Positions 18,775-29,528 of a stretch of DNA of 64,000 nt are shown here, in pieces (the stretch's first letter is position 1; each line of letters starts with the position of its first letter). Below the pieces are notes generated by a model. It did not search any database, was not told the DNA's origin, and was given only the letters and a program-made list of their open reading frames with translations. Location of the stretch: assembly GCA_013350285.1 (NCBI GenBank), contig JAAXWG010000002.1:1-64000 (forward strand), written 5' to 3'. Source of the DNA: Candidatus Altimarinota bacterium. Its GTDB lineage: Bacteria; Patescibacteriota; Gracilibacteria; BD1-5; UBA6164. The translations under genes and the position numbers were made by a program.

Positions 18775-20556
18775 ATGGAAAATGATATAAATGATTTTGA
18801 TGATATTTTCTTAGAAGAAGATAATATTATATTAAAGAAAAAATTAAAAGTTGCTTGTTATATAAGAGTTAGTACCGTAGAGCAAACAGAAATGTATTGA
18901 GATGAGTTGCAATTAGAGAGAATAAAAAAATATTTAGAAGCTAGAAAAGATGATTTAGAATTTGCTTGAGAAGAGTTAAATTTTGATGATCCATTTGTTT
19001 TTTATGATTGATGAGTTAGTTGAGCAGATAAAATAGAATCAAGAGAAGAGTTAACAAGGTTATTTCACACATTAGACTATTCTTGAAAAGAAAATAAACC
19101 CTTTGATATTGTTATAGTTTTTAAAATAGATAGATTTGCAAGAGATTTAAAAGTTTTACTTGAAATATCAGATAGATTAAAAGAATTTTGAGTTTGATTT
19201 GTTTCAACACAAGAATCAATTGATACATCAACTCCTTTTTGAAATGCTATGTTATGAATTTTATGAGTTTTTGCAGAATTAGAAAGAGAAATGATTAAAG
19301 AAAGAACTATGCTTTGAATGATTGAAAGTTTTAAAGATTGAAAAGCAAAAAAAGTTCCATATTGATATAGAAAAGATGCAAATTGAAGACCTATGATATA
19401 TGAAAGTGAGGCAATAATTATTAGAGAAATATTTGATAAAATAATTCTGTGAAGTACTATACCAGAAATTATTAGAGATTTAGTAAAAAGAAAAATACCA
19501 ATTCCAACGGCTAGTGGTTCTGATACTTCTCATTTATCAAGAATGAAAGACTCATATAAGTGGGAAGATAAAACTATTAGATGAATATTAGAAAATGAAT
19601 TTTATATTTGAAAACTTTATTATAATAAATCAAGAAAAATAAAAGATGAAAAATGAAAGAAAAAAACAGTTCATTTAGATAAGTCAAAATGGAAACTTTC
19701 ACCAGTATTTCATAGTCCTTTAATTTTAGAAGATGATTTTAAAAAAGTTCAAGAGATGATTTGACTAAAAAAATGAAATTTTCATAGGTCAGAGAAAAAT
19801 TATATTTTAAGTTGATTATTAAAATGTTGATATTGTGAACAACATAGACCATGAGGTTCAATTTGATGGAGTTGAACTTGATGAGCTGGTAAATATTCTT
19901 ATTATCATTGTAATTGAAAGAAATCAAGAAATTCTATAAATGGGTATTTATGTAAATGTTCACAATTAGATAAAAATGAACTTGAAGAATTAGTAATAAA
20001 TGAAATAAAATCAATATTTAATAATTTAGATGTACTTAATTCTTATATAAATAAAAAAAATAATTTACCAAATATATTAAAAAGAAAAGAAAATGATTTA
20101 AGTAAGTTAAACGATGAAGTAAAAAAGGCAGAAAATATTTTGGAAAATATTAAAATTTGAGCTTTTACCTTATGACTTTATAGCTGAGAAGAATTTAAAC
20201 TAAAATATGAAGACCAAAAGAATAAAGTAGATGAAGTTAAAAATAAATTAAGAGTTTTAGAGAAAAGTTTTGATAAAATTTTCAATTCTGATAAATATCA
20301 AAAATGATTAAAAATTTTAAAAACTATTGTTCAAGAAGATTTAAATATTTTGTTTAAAGATAAAGAAAAAATTTGAAACTTTTTAGAATTTATAATCGAA
20401 GATATTGTGTTATATTCAAGAGATAGGCTAGATACTGATGTAATCAGATGACAAAAGCCAGACTGACAACAAATCCCTTATAAAATGAAAATAAAATTTA
20501 AATTACCTCAAGAATTTTTAAAAGAATACATTAAGTTTAGTATTAAATGAGTTTAA
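18775..20556 (+). CDS. Large serine recombinase with zinc ribbon
   Basis: A 593-residue large serine recombinase. The catalytic domain has A-C-Y-I-R-V-S-T-V-E-Q with Ser33, F-K-I-D-R-F-A-R-D and F-A-E-L-E-R-E-M-I. The recombinase domain follows (K-K-V-P-Y-G-Y-R, then W-E-D-K-T-I-R-G-I-L-E-N). The zinc ribbon reads L-K-C-G-Y-C, then Y-Y-H-C-N, with C-K-C beyond, and a coiled-coil C-terminus ends the protein. TGA glycines are abundant. It differs from the recombinase at the left end, so the island has two integrase-type enzymes. It starts 28 bases outside the right arm. It could be the integrase of a second, nested element. Confidence 0.92.
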
Positions 20557-20558
20557 AT

Positions 20559-21617
20559 ATGAAAAAATGAGAAATTGATTTTTGATTACTAGATAAAAAA
20601 GTTGAGGATTTTATCAATTCTAATTTTGATATTAAAGATATTGAAAAAAACTTTAAAAAGAGTATTAAAAAGAAAGACTTAATAGACATAATTGAAACTT
20701 TAGAAAAAAATAGACTTTATAATTGAATAGAAGAAGATTGATTTTCTAAAAGATTAGATATTAGATGGTGAAAGTTATTCAATAAAATTAGTTATATTAT
20801 AGATTTTTCATTTTATAGTATTTATGAATGACAACAATTTATTGATAGGAGTAATGTTAGAAATCATGTTTTACTTAAACTACATTCAAAACAAATTTTA
20901 CTTGCAAAAGAAATACTTATTTTATTGAGAAATTGATATTGAGAATGAGCAAATGCTAGGTGGAGAAGTTTATATGAAAATGTAGTTATTACTTTATTTA
21001 TATCTAATAATTGAAATGAATTAGCTAAAAGATTTTTAGAACATAAAAATATTTTTAATTATAAAGAATCTTTAAAATATAAAGATAGTTATAAAAAGTT
21101 AAAACACAGATGATATTGAAAAGATAATTTTAAAGAATTAGAAGAAGAAAAAGAAAGATTATTAAAGAAATATTGAAAAAGCTTTTTTTGAGATTATTGA
21201 TGGATTACAGATGATATTTTAAAAAATAAAAACTTTACAGAAATTGAAAAAATTGTAGATATGGCACATTTTAAACCTTATTTCAGTTTATCATCTAGGT
21301 CTATTCACTCTTCATCAAAGTCGTTTGATAATTTATGAAAAAGAAATGATGATTTAAATTTAATTTGACCTAGTAATATATGACTAATAGACCCAATTCA
21401 AAATACTACTATGTTTTTAATGAAATGAGCTACTTTTATTTTAATAGATTTTATTAAACAATTAGACGATAAAGATATTAAAAATAAAATAATTTTATTG
21501 TATTTTACAAAAATCTTAATTTGACTTGATATAAGTACTTGAAAAGAAGCAATAAAAGTTCAAGATGAAATTGATAGAGATGAAATACTTCTTAATGAAT
21601 TTGAAAATGAAAAATAA
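20559..21617 (+). CDS. DUF5677-like protein
   Basis: A 352-residue protein, helical, starting 2 bases after the recombinase stop. The segment G-A-N-A-R-W-R-S-L-Y-E-N-V near residue 130 and the later S-I-H-S-S-S resemble DUF5677, a HEPN-like family often found in accessory and defence loci. No membrane helix is certain. Gly is mostly TGA. It overlaps the next gene by 11 bases, so the two are likely co-expressed. The family assignment comes from the arginine/tryptophan motif and is moderate. Confidence 0.6.
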
Positions 21618-22323
21618 TTATTTAGATTCTAATATAATTTTTGAAAATAAATTTTCTCAAGAAATTCTTATATTAGCACAAAATATTGTGATAAAAGATA
21701 AGTTAGATTTAAAAGATAATTTCATAATGGAAGTATTCAAGTATTTTTGTGAAATTAGTGAAAAATTTGATGATATAAATTATTCATATTTACATATATT
21801 GAATTATCCAAATAATAAAACATATAGAAAAATTTTTCCAATTAAAAAATATAATTCGTATCACACAGAAGTATATCTTATTAAAATTATAGCTTTATTT
21901 GATAGATTTTTACATCTTATAAATTTATTATATGATTTAAAATTAAATTGATTAAATTTAAAAATAGATAACATTAAGAAATCTAATAAAATTGGAGACA
22001 ATATTTTATTAACTTTAGAAAATTTTAATAATAAAATCACAGAATTAAGAAAATCACAAAATTATATAAAACACGAATGAACTTTAGATATAGTAGAATT
22101 ACAAAAAATAAGTACCTATGAATTTTTATTAAGTCATGGTAAGGATTTAGATGAAGAAACAAAAAGAGCTATGAATTTATTTATTAAATTAGAATTTAAA
22201 AAATATAAAAGAGGTCATAGAGATAAACTTTTAGCAAATACTAAGTGAATAGCTGAATTTATAAATAATATTTTATGAGAATTATGTCCAATTTTTACAA
22301 ATAAAATAAATGAATTTAAATAA
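21607..22323 (+). CDS. HEPN-like hypothetical protein (Cthe_2314-like)
   Basis: A 238-residue helical protein whose ATG overlaps the end of the DUF5677-like gene. The segment R-K-S-Q-N-Y-I-K-H-E-G has an R-x(n)-H spacing like HEPN-type domains, and I-K-I-I-A-L-F-D-R-F-L-H-L-I fits the Cthe_2314-like HEPN group. I chose the inner ATG because upstream in-frame codons lie within the previous gene. It could form a two-protein toxin or defence module with that gene. The link is inferred from helical content and a short motif. Confidence 0.5.
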
Positions 22324-22392
22324 TATTTTATCATTGAATTATAAAAAAAAATTATTATAATAGAGTATATGTTATTTTATAACAAAAATTAT

Positions 22393-22463
22393 GGAGTTAA
22401 TAGATATAATAACCCTTATTAAAAGGGAAAACTTAATTACTTCCACTTTGGATAACTCCACCA
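22393..22463 (+). other. tRNA-like remnant at right island end (candidate attR arm)
   Basis: GGAGTTA (22393-22399) pairs perfectly with TAACTCC (22453-22459), followed by A and CCA, total 71 nt, the size of a tRNA with its CCA. The inside does not form normal arms: CCCTT/AAGGG gives a stem, and TCCA/TGGA replaces a T-arm. It is therefore not called a tRNA gene. It may be a degenerate tRNA or tmRNA fragment carried by the element. Confidence 0.4.
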
Positions 22464-22467
22464 AATA
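22456..22467 (+). repeat. Right copy of 12-bp ssrA-end direct repeat (candidate attR core)
   Basis: CTCCACCAAATA, identical to 119-130. If these are att cores, the element is about 22.3 kb, and the sequence after this point is the original downstream flank of ssrA. Confidence 0.5.
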
Positions 22468-22522
22468 AAAATAACTGAATCAAACTTTTATTATTTAGAA
22501 ATAGAGGTTACGATTAAAAGAT

Positions 22523-22557
22523 AAAAAATAGCTTAGGTTTAACTTAAGTTATTTTTT
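22523..22557 (+). terminator. Rho-independent terminator, probably the original ssrA terminator
   Basis: AAAAAATAGCTTA pairs with TAAGTTATTTTTT (one G-U). No complete gene ends shortly before it except the tRNA-like remnant. It would follow ssrA directly if the island were removed. Confidence 0.65.
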
Positions 22558-22688
22558 ATATGTTTAAACTAATTTACTTTATTCTAATATTTATTATATT
22601 ATAAGTAATTTTAATTAGTAATATTTAGTGTAATGTATCTTTCAAACATAAAAGGTTGAGGAAATAATATGAGATTTATTTAAAAAAC

Positions 22689-25415
22689 ATGGATAAAACT
22701 TATTACAACACCAAAAAACATTTAATTATTAATGAAAACGATGAAATATTAGAAAAGATTTCATATTTTCAGTTTGCTCAAAAAATAATAAATATTAACT
22801 TTAATAATTGAAATAAAGTTTATCCATATAAATCTAGTTCTATAACTATTTTAAAAGATCCAGAAAATATAGATATAAATAGTAATTTATTTTATTTTGA
22901 AAAAACATTATTATTCAATATTAAAGAGGTTTTATCTTTTTGAAATAAATATTATAGAGTATTTTTAAAAGAAGGTTGAGTTATTACTAGTAATAAAATA
23001 AAAGTTGTTGAAAATCTAATGAAAAATGAGAAAGTTTCATCCATTATAGATTACTTGAAATTAGTTCTAAACAATATAAAAAATGATGAGATTACAGTAT
23101 ATTTAAAAAGAGAATATGAAAAGTTAGATACTATATTACCTGATAGTGTTTTATGAGATTTTCTTTTTAGAAAGTTTATAAATAAATCTAATTTTTTAAA
23201 ACCTAAAGAATTAATTTATCCTTTTAATTTCAATCTCAGTCAAAAGAAAGCACTAGAAAGTATATTTGATTCAAACATATCAGTTATTGAATGACCTCCT
23301 TGAACTTGAAAAACTCAAACAATTTTAAATATAATTGCAAATCTAGCAATAATGCAAGATAAAACTATTGCTATTGTCTCAAACAATAATTCTGCAATAG
23401 CAAATGTTAAAGAAAAGCTAGAAAAAGAGTGATATGATTTTTTTATTGCAATGTTATGAAATAAGGAAAATAAAGATTACTTTTTTTCTCATATTCCTGA
23501 AGTAAAAGAATTTAAAGTAGATAAAATCTGAAATTATACTTCAAAATTAGAAGAAATTTCTAATTTAATGAATACTGATAATGAAAAACATAGATTAGAA
23601 TTAGAATTATCAGATTATGTTCTAGAACAAGAACATTTTGAAAATTACTTTAATAAACAAGAAATAAAAGAAATTTTCAAGTTACCACTTTGGGCAAAAA
23701 ATTCTGATAAAATAATGAATTTTTTAGTATTAAATTCTGAAAAATCTAAACAATGAAAAAATAAATGATGGTTTTATAAAATAGAGCTATTTATAAAATT
23801 TTGATTTACTGAATTTAAAAAGTTGGATACAAGCGAAATAGATTTGATATTATCATATCAAAGAAAATTTTATGAATTAAAAATATGAGAATTAAAAGAT
23901 TTAATATTTGAATTAGATAAGAAACTTAATGATAATAAATATGATAAATTAGTTTCTGAATATACCAAATACTCTAAAATATTTTTTGAGAATAAATTAA
24001 ATTCAAAATTTAAAAAAAATAAGGATGTTTCTTTTACTCAAAAAGATTATTTAAAAAGATCTTCAAACTTTAGAGATAGATTTCCTGTAATTTTAAGTTC
24101 AACTTATACATTATTGAATTCCATACCAAAATGATTTTTGTTAGATTATGTTATAGTTGATGAATCTTCTCAAGTAGATCTTATTACATGAATGCTTATA
24201 TTTTCATGTTGTAAAAATATTATAATAGTTTGAGATAGAAAACAACTTACCCATATCGCTAATTGAGAAATGGTTCATGCAAATATTGATGAGGATTTTG
24301 ATTATTATAAGCATAATATTTTATCATCTGTTTTAAGTATTTATGAAGATAATATTCCAGTAACATTATTAAAAGAACATTATAGATGTCATCCAAAAAT
24401 AATTAATTTTTGTAATCAAAAATATTATAATTGAGAACTTATTATTTATACTTCTGAGTGAGATAATAAAAATCCACTTGTTATTTATCGTAGTCCAGAA
24501 TGAAATCATATGAGAAGTATAACTCAGTGAGAGAGTACATGAAAATATAATCAAAGAGAAATTGATATTATTCAGGATATTTTTAATAATAAAAGAGAGA
24601 ACATTACTGAAAAAGATGATATATGAATTATAACTCCTTTTAGAAAACAAGTAGAAAAACTAAATAGTGTATTTTGAAAAACAATAGATATTGATACTGT
24701 TCATAAATTTCAATGAAGAGAAAAAGATATTATTATTTTTTCTACAGTACTAGATAATTCAAAGGATTGAAATTTAACTCTTAAATTTGCAGATCAAGCT
24801 AATTTAATAAATGTTACAGTTTCTAGAGCTAAAAATAAATTAATAGTAGTAACGGATCATGAATTATTCTTTAAAAAATGAAGAGAAATTAAGGATTTAG
24901 TAAAATATGTTGAATATAGCTCATTAGATGAAACTATTATAAATAGTGAAATAGTTTGAGTTTTTGATTTATTATATAAAAATTACTCTGATAAAATATC
25001 TATCAATAAAAATAATTTAGAAAAAGTTTCTAGATATGATTCTGAAAATATAGGAAATACTTTAATTAAGGAAATATTAACAAGTGATGAAGAATTTTCT
25101 AATTTACATTTTAGTAGAGAATATTATCTAAAAAATCTTGTAAATGACACAAGTAAATTGAATGATATTGAAAAGAAGTTTATAAATAATAATTCAAGAG
25201 TAGATTTTCTTATCTATCAGAAATTTTGAAAAACTCCTTTACTTGTTATTGAAGTAGATTGAGTTTCATTTCATGAAAATAATTTAGATCAAATAGAAAG
25301 AGATAAAAAGAAAAATAGTATCCTAGAAAAGTATAATATTCCATATCTTAGACTATCTACCAATTGAAGTTGAGATAAAGAAAAAATTATAGAAAAATTA
25401 AAGCTATTAATCTAG
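22689..25415 (+). CDS. SF1 (UPF1/DNA2-like) helicase with C-terminal nuclease-like domain
   Basis: A 908-residue protein. Walker A is I-E-G-P-P-G-T-G-K-T near residue 205 and Walker B is V-I-V-D-E-S-S-Q-V-D. G-D-R-K-Q-L, H-Y-R-C-H-P and V-T-V-S-R-A-K-N-K-L place it in the UPF1/DNA2 branch of SF1. The last 100 residues read R-V-D-F-L-I-Y, then V-I-E-V-D-G-V-S-F-H and I-P-Y-L-R-L, a DUF2726/Vsr-like PD-(D/E)XK fold. Many glycines are TGA. It stands alone next to the candidate attR. A 16-codon frame (22633-22683) just upstream reads M-Y-L-S-N-I-K-G-G and may be a leader or ATPase remnant. DNA-targeting defence is plausible. Confidence 0.85.
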
Positions 25416-25431
25416 TTTAATAGCTTTTTTA
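25401..25431 (+). terminator. Terminator of the SF1 helicase gene
   Basis: AAGCTATTAA pairs with TTTAATAGCTT, followed by six T; it begins within the last codons of the gene. Confidence 0.8.
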
Positions 25432-25855
25432 TTATTTTCCCTTTGAATTCAATACAATATTAAAAATCCTAACAATAGTATCTCTATAGATTGGTTTATC
25501 TCAAAAAATCTCTATAACTTTTCTTTCTTTTTCTTTTTTTCTCATACTTCTTAAATGAATGTAAAAATTTTGATAAATCAGAATTTGAGAATTTTAAATC
25601 TTTATTTTGATTTAATAAATAGTTTTTAATTTTTCAAACTCTTCTCTAATTCTTCAAGACAATCAAGACATACTAAATATAACGATTTAGACCACAACAC
25701 TCAGGTTTTCCCTCCATTTTTCGCTAAAGCTTTGATGAGAAAATGGGATAAAATGCAATATAGAAGCATAATAGTTTATTCTTCTAATATCAACATTGAT
25801 TCTTAGTTATATTTTTGTACTAATAAACTATTTAATAAATCATACAATTTTTTTA
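25432..25855. other. Intergenic region between helicase and TyrA-like gene
   Basis: About 420 bases without a convincing gene. A 47-codon minus-strand frame (about 25,630-25,775) reads K-A-L-A-K-N-G-G-K-T-G-V-L-W and is more likely a remnant or chance. No repeat or RNA structure is recognised. Confidence 0.4.
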
Positions 25856-25882
25856 TTGACAATTACAAAATACTATTATAAT
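25856..25882 (+). promoter_or_regulatory. Promoter of the tyrA-like/aroK pair
   Basis: TTGACA and TATAAT separated by 15 bases, 32 bases before the start codon. Both hexamers match consensus; the spacer is short. Confidence 0.55.
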
Positions 25883-25914
25883 ATAAATTATTATTTTTGT
25901 AAGTTTCATACTTT

Positions 25915-26823
25915 ATGACACTTTCCAAGCCTTCTTATGATGCCTGTGTATTCTGATGGAACCTAAATGATGAAAAAAGTAGTAAACATTTTTCGGATCT
26001 TTATCCTAGGTGAGTTTTTGAGTGATTTAATCTTCGTGGTATATCAAGATGAAAATCAGCAAATGGTATTCCGGAAAACCTTGTAATTCTAACAACTACT
26101 CTTCGAGTAATTGCAAAACAAGTAAGACATATTACCGATAATCCAGATATCACTCTATTATCTCTTGCTGGACTAATGAAACCAAAAATTATATGAAAAG
26201 ATATTCCTATTAAATGTCCTGATAATATAATAAATATGCATTTTCTGTTTTGAGCATGAGCAGAAAAAGATTTAAAAATTGCTCTTTCTACAAATGGAAG
26301 AAATATTGAGGATCTCCCACCATCAATACAACAAATCATTAAAAAGGTACGAAACTTATGAATGGAAATAATTGAAACAAATCCAGAGGAACACGATGAA
26401 AAAATGGCTTATGTACAATGACTTCCTCATCGTATTCTAGCTGTACTTTCTGCTGTGGGAGAAATATTACCTCCTGAAGTAGAAAATCCATGGAAAAATA
26501 ATGTTCCTGTCTCTACTTGTGTAGATATGATTTTGAGAAATAAATATATGCAAGAGGTGACAGAATCTTTTTTATCTCATTTTAAAAGTAATTGAAAAAA
26601 TATATCTGTAGCATGGAAGTCTATTTTTACAGAAGATATTATGCAAAATTTGGAACAATGGAAAACTCCAAATTTTAGACGAGTTGATAAATTTTTGAGA
26701 GAAAACGAAATTATTATTGACTCTAACGAAGCATCAAAAGTATTTTACAGGGTCTTTACTTGAGAAAATCCAAACAAGCTTACAAAAATTATTATGAAAG
26801 CAAGAAAAATTAAAGATAAGTAG
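25915..26823 (+). CDS. Prephenate/arogenate dehydrogenase-like protein
   Basis: A 302-residue protein resembling TyrA, which makes the tyrosine precursor by NAD(P)-dependent oxidative decarboxylation. Visible parts are L-V-I-L-T-T-T-L-R-V, L-L-S-L-A-G-L-M-K-P, M-H-F-L-F-G-A, then L-G-M-E-I-I-E-T-N-P-E-E-H-D and Q-G-L-P-H-R-I-L, as in the TyrA C-terminal domain. The usual N-terminal glycine-rich nucleotide loop is not evident and an in-frame stop just upstream excludes a longer start, so activity is uncertain. aroK follows after 47 bases, so both serve aromatic amino acid metabolism. Confidence 0.6.
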
Positions 26824-26870
26824 ATTTTTTTTGATTATTATAATCTTATTTTACTAAATAATTTAAAAAA

Positions 26871-27395
26871 ATGAAATTTGAAAATTTTGCACTCTCTTGA
26901 TTTATGGGAGCAGGGAAGACCAAAGTCTGAAAATGATTAGCAGAAAAATTATGAGGAGATTTTAATGATAGTGATACCTATATCTCTGATAATTGATTAA
27001 CAAATGGTATAGCAATAGGAGATTTTATTACAACAAATTGAATAGATATATTTAGAAAAATTGAAACTCAGGCTATACAAGAAATATTATGAGTAAATCC
27101 AAAAGTTTTAGCTCTTTGATGATGAGCCATTACAATAGCTCAAAATGTTCAAATGCTAAGAGAAGCTCATTATGGAATAATTTATCTTGAATGTAATTTT
27201 GATACTTTAGCAGAAAGAATACTGAAAGCAGAAAGAGAATGAAAAAACAATAGAAAACCTTTTAATGAAAGCGACTTTAGAAAATTATATGAATCAAGAC
27301 AAAAAATCTATAAGGGAACTGCAAATTTCATAATACAAAATAATATCTGAACCGCTCAAGATGCAGTAAACTTGATATTAGAAGCTATAAAATAA
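26871..27395 (+). CDS. aroK: Shikimate kinase
   Basis: A 174-residue kinase that phosphorylates shikimate in aromatic amino acid synthesis. The P-loop is S-G-F-M-G-A-G-K-T-K-V-G-K near residue 9. The shikimate-binding D-S-D-T-Y-I-S-D and the G-G-G-A motif follow, with the conserved Arg of the lid in N-R-K-P. The family is normally about 170 residues. Glycine codons are mixed TGA, GGA and GGG. It is adjacent to the TyrA-like gene and ends in a strong bidirectional terminator. Confidence 0.9.
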
Positions 27396-27428
27396 AAAAA
27401 ATCCCTCTAGTTCTAGAGGGATTTTTTA
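27395..27428. terminator. Bidirectional terminator between aroK and next gene
   Basis: ATCCCTCTAG pairs with CTAGAGGGAT across a two-base loop, with A runs on the left and T runs on the right, so it serves both convergent genes. Confidence 0.9.
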
Positions 27429-27728
27429 TTAATAACGAACCATATGTGGAACAAAAACTTCTTCATCATCTTGATGCACACTAAGATCTTCTAGTTGAAG
27501 TTTGAGTGTCAAAGTGTAATCTTCTCAATACACTTTATGCACGGTATGAAGAAGTGCTTGGATATCTTTTGACTTATGAAGTTCATTCATAGCATATCTT
27601 TTATTAACTACGAGAGTAATATCTTTTTCTTCATCATCTTTTACTATTTTAGAAAGATGATTTTCTAGTACTTCTTTTATTTCTTTCGGAGAAACATTTT
27701 CCAAAAACATTTCAATACTTTTTTCCAT
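27429..27728 (-). CDS. Conserved hypothetical small protein
   Basis: A 99-residue acidic protein, M-E-K-S-I-E-M-F-L-E-N-V, with predicted helices and strands and ending V-F-V-P-H-M-V-R-Y. One in-frame TGA (position 67, V-Y-G-E-D) must be read as glycine to reach the terminator-proximal stop. No known domain is recognised. It is monocistronic and convergent with aroK. Confidence 0.7.
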
Positions 27729-27843
27729 AATCTTAAATTTTTAAAAAAATAAATAACTTATTTTCCAGAGAAAAATGTGCAAACGATTATACTCCTTTTT
27801 TCTTATTTTGAAAAAAGTATTTTGAAAAATCATTTTTTACAAT

Positions 27844-27879
27844 AAAAAACTAGAGATGATATATCATCTCTAGTTTTTT
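27844..27879 (-). terminator. Terminator of small membrane protein gene
   Basis: Perfect palindrome with AAAACTAGAGATGAT on the left and its complement on the right, flanked by A and T runs, 30 bases beyond the stop of the 40-residue gene. Confidence 0.85.
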
Positions 27880-27908
27880 ATAACTTTTATACTATCACAA
27901 ATAAACCA

Positions 27909-28031
27909 TTAAACTTGGAGAAGTTGTATTGCTATAATAGCAGATGTTGCTAAAACAAGAGACCAATGAATTACTTGTGACATTTCTGTTCTAAAGGCAT
28001 GAGCAAGTGTTCCTATTTCTATTTTTGCCAT
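27909..28031 (-). CDS. Small single-helix membrane protein
   Basis: A 40-residue protein, M-A-K-I-E-I-G-T-L-A-H-A-F-R, whose second half is one hydrophobic helix (V-I-H-W-S-L-V-L-A-T-S-A-I-I-A-I). It has its own strong terminator and a long AT-rich leader, which supports a real gene. The function is unknown. Confidence 0.55.
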   Translation of the reverse strand: MAKIEIGTLAHAFRTEMSQVIHWSLVLATSAIIAIQLLQV

Positions 28032-28184
28032 ATTTATATAGTTATAAAATAATAAAGTAAATATATTTTACTATATAAATTTTTTGGTGTCAAATTTTGA
28101 AAGGATATTTTTTTATAAAAAACAAATAACTTGCTTTTTATTATATTAATTTTATAATATATATAATATATTACAAAACTAAAT

Positions 28185-29066
28185 ATGAATTGAAAAGATA
28201 AAGAAATCCAAATAGGGCATCAAAATACTGGAATGGGAATAAATTATGAAACTAAATTATTTCATTCCCTTTATTGAAGTGTCGCTTTTTTCCTCGCAAA
28301 ATATAACGACTATATTATGGAAATTTCTAACATAAAAAAATCTATCAATCCTATTTTAGAAAGATGATGAGATATTATAGGGTTCAATGAAGTATTATGA
28401 AAAGAACAATGTTATATTGTACAAGAGGAGTTAGAAAAAAGAGGATATACAGTTTTTTGTGAAATATCTACAGAAATGTGGAGTCAAAATAATAAAGAAA
28501 ATAATCCTTCTAATATAGTTTGAATAAAAGATAGAAATGCACAAATTATCAAAAAAACTGAAATAAAAAATAAAAGAAAAGTAGAATGAATTCTTATTTC
28601 TCTTGCTTATATGTTACAAACTATGAAAAAATGACAAGAAGGAATTCAGGAGTGAATAAATCTTTATAAAAGACTATCAAAATGAATACTTGATTGACAA
28701 ATTACAAGTTTTGATTTATGAGATTTTATTTTTTCCTATACTCATTTTCACTCTGATAATCCAAATTTACTCTCCTATTTTACAGATCATCTACAAAATA
28801 AAAATCCACATATAATAGTATGAGACTTCAATATGGGAAACTTAGAAAAACTCTTACAAACATATCCTTTTTTATGAAAGGATTATCAAGATTTAAGTCC
28901 TAAAGAAAGAACCTTTCCATATTCCAAATGATTAGAAATATTTTCAAATCTTTTTCTAAAAATTCCAGATAAGATAATTGGAAGAGGAGTAACACAAAAT
29001 TCTATAGAAATTATTCTATGACCTTCTGATCATGCTTGAATTATAACAAAATTAACAATTGATTAA
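28185..29066 (+). CDS. Endonuclease/exonuclease/phosphatase (EEP) family hydrolase
   Basis: A 293-residue protein of the EEP fold, metal-dependent phosphoesterases that cleave nucleic acids or phospholipid headgroups. Motifs are I-I-G-F-N-E-V-L (metal-binding Glu), F-S-Y-T-H-F-H-S-D-N, V-G-D-F-N-M-G-N and a C-terminal P-S-D-H-A-G with the catalytic Asp-His pair. No signal peptide is seen. Glycine codons include many TGA. It converges with a NUDIX gene and overlaps it by 4 bases. The substrate cannot be told. Confidence 0.82.
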
Positions 29067-29509
29067 TTACTTTTCAATAACTTCTCAATTAAAGCAAAGT
29101 TTTTAATTAAAAAATTCTCTAAAATATAAAATTTATTATTGGGAAAATTATCTAATTTTACCCATACCCATTCATAAAATTCATCAAAAATACTAATATC
29201 TATATCTCAAGATAAATAATCTGCAAATATAAAAATCGTCACATAGTGTTTATCTTTTGTAACATCATTTCCTATTCAAAGAAATTTCAAATTTTTAATA
29301 TCTACATTAAATTCTTCTTTGGTTTCTCTTATTGCACAATCCTCTATAGATTCTCAAAACTCTAATAATCATCAAGGTAAACACCATTTTCAATCTCAAT
29401 GAGTAGACTTCCTTTTTCATAATAATATTTTTCAATTATTTCTGACAAAAACTGCTGTTCAAATGATAGGAATATTATTTATATTTAATTTTTTATTAGA
29501 TTCTGACAT
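29063..29509 (-). CDS. NUDIX hydrolase
   Basis: A 148-residue NUDIX protein. The Nudix box runs from G-G-L-L-E-F-G-E-S through R-E-T-K-E-E-F-N, with the metal-binding glutamates in place. Substrates of the family are nucleoside diphosphates linked to another group X, such as oxidised nucleotides or sugar nucleotides. Upstream, W-C-L-P-G-G matches ADP-ribose or MutT-like members. It follows the U32 gene by 19 bases on the opposite DNA end and converges with the EEP gene. Confidence 0.88.
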
Positions 29510-29528
29510 AATGCACTAAATTAAAAAT

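Noticed and set aside
22393-22463. Functional tRNA gene
   Set aside because: Acceptor stem and CCA are good but D and T arms and a U33-type anticodon loop are missing.
24369-24650. Antisense open frames inside long genes, for example opposite the SF1 helicase
   Set aside because: They lie opposite genes with clear domain motifs and have no family resemblance; AT-rich DNA under a two-stop code yields many such frames.
25630-25775. 47-codon minus-strand frame with G-G-K-T-G-V-L-W
   Set aside because: Too short and without context or a family match; mentioned only under the intergenic entry.
26001-26339. 112-codon minus-strand frame opposite the TyrA-like gene
   Set aside because: Protein motifs on the plus strand explain the region; the antisense frame has no promoter, ribosome site or recognisable domain.
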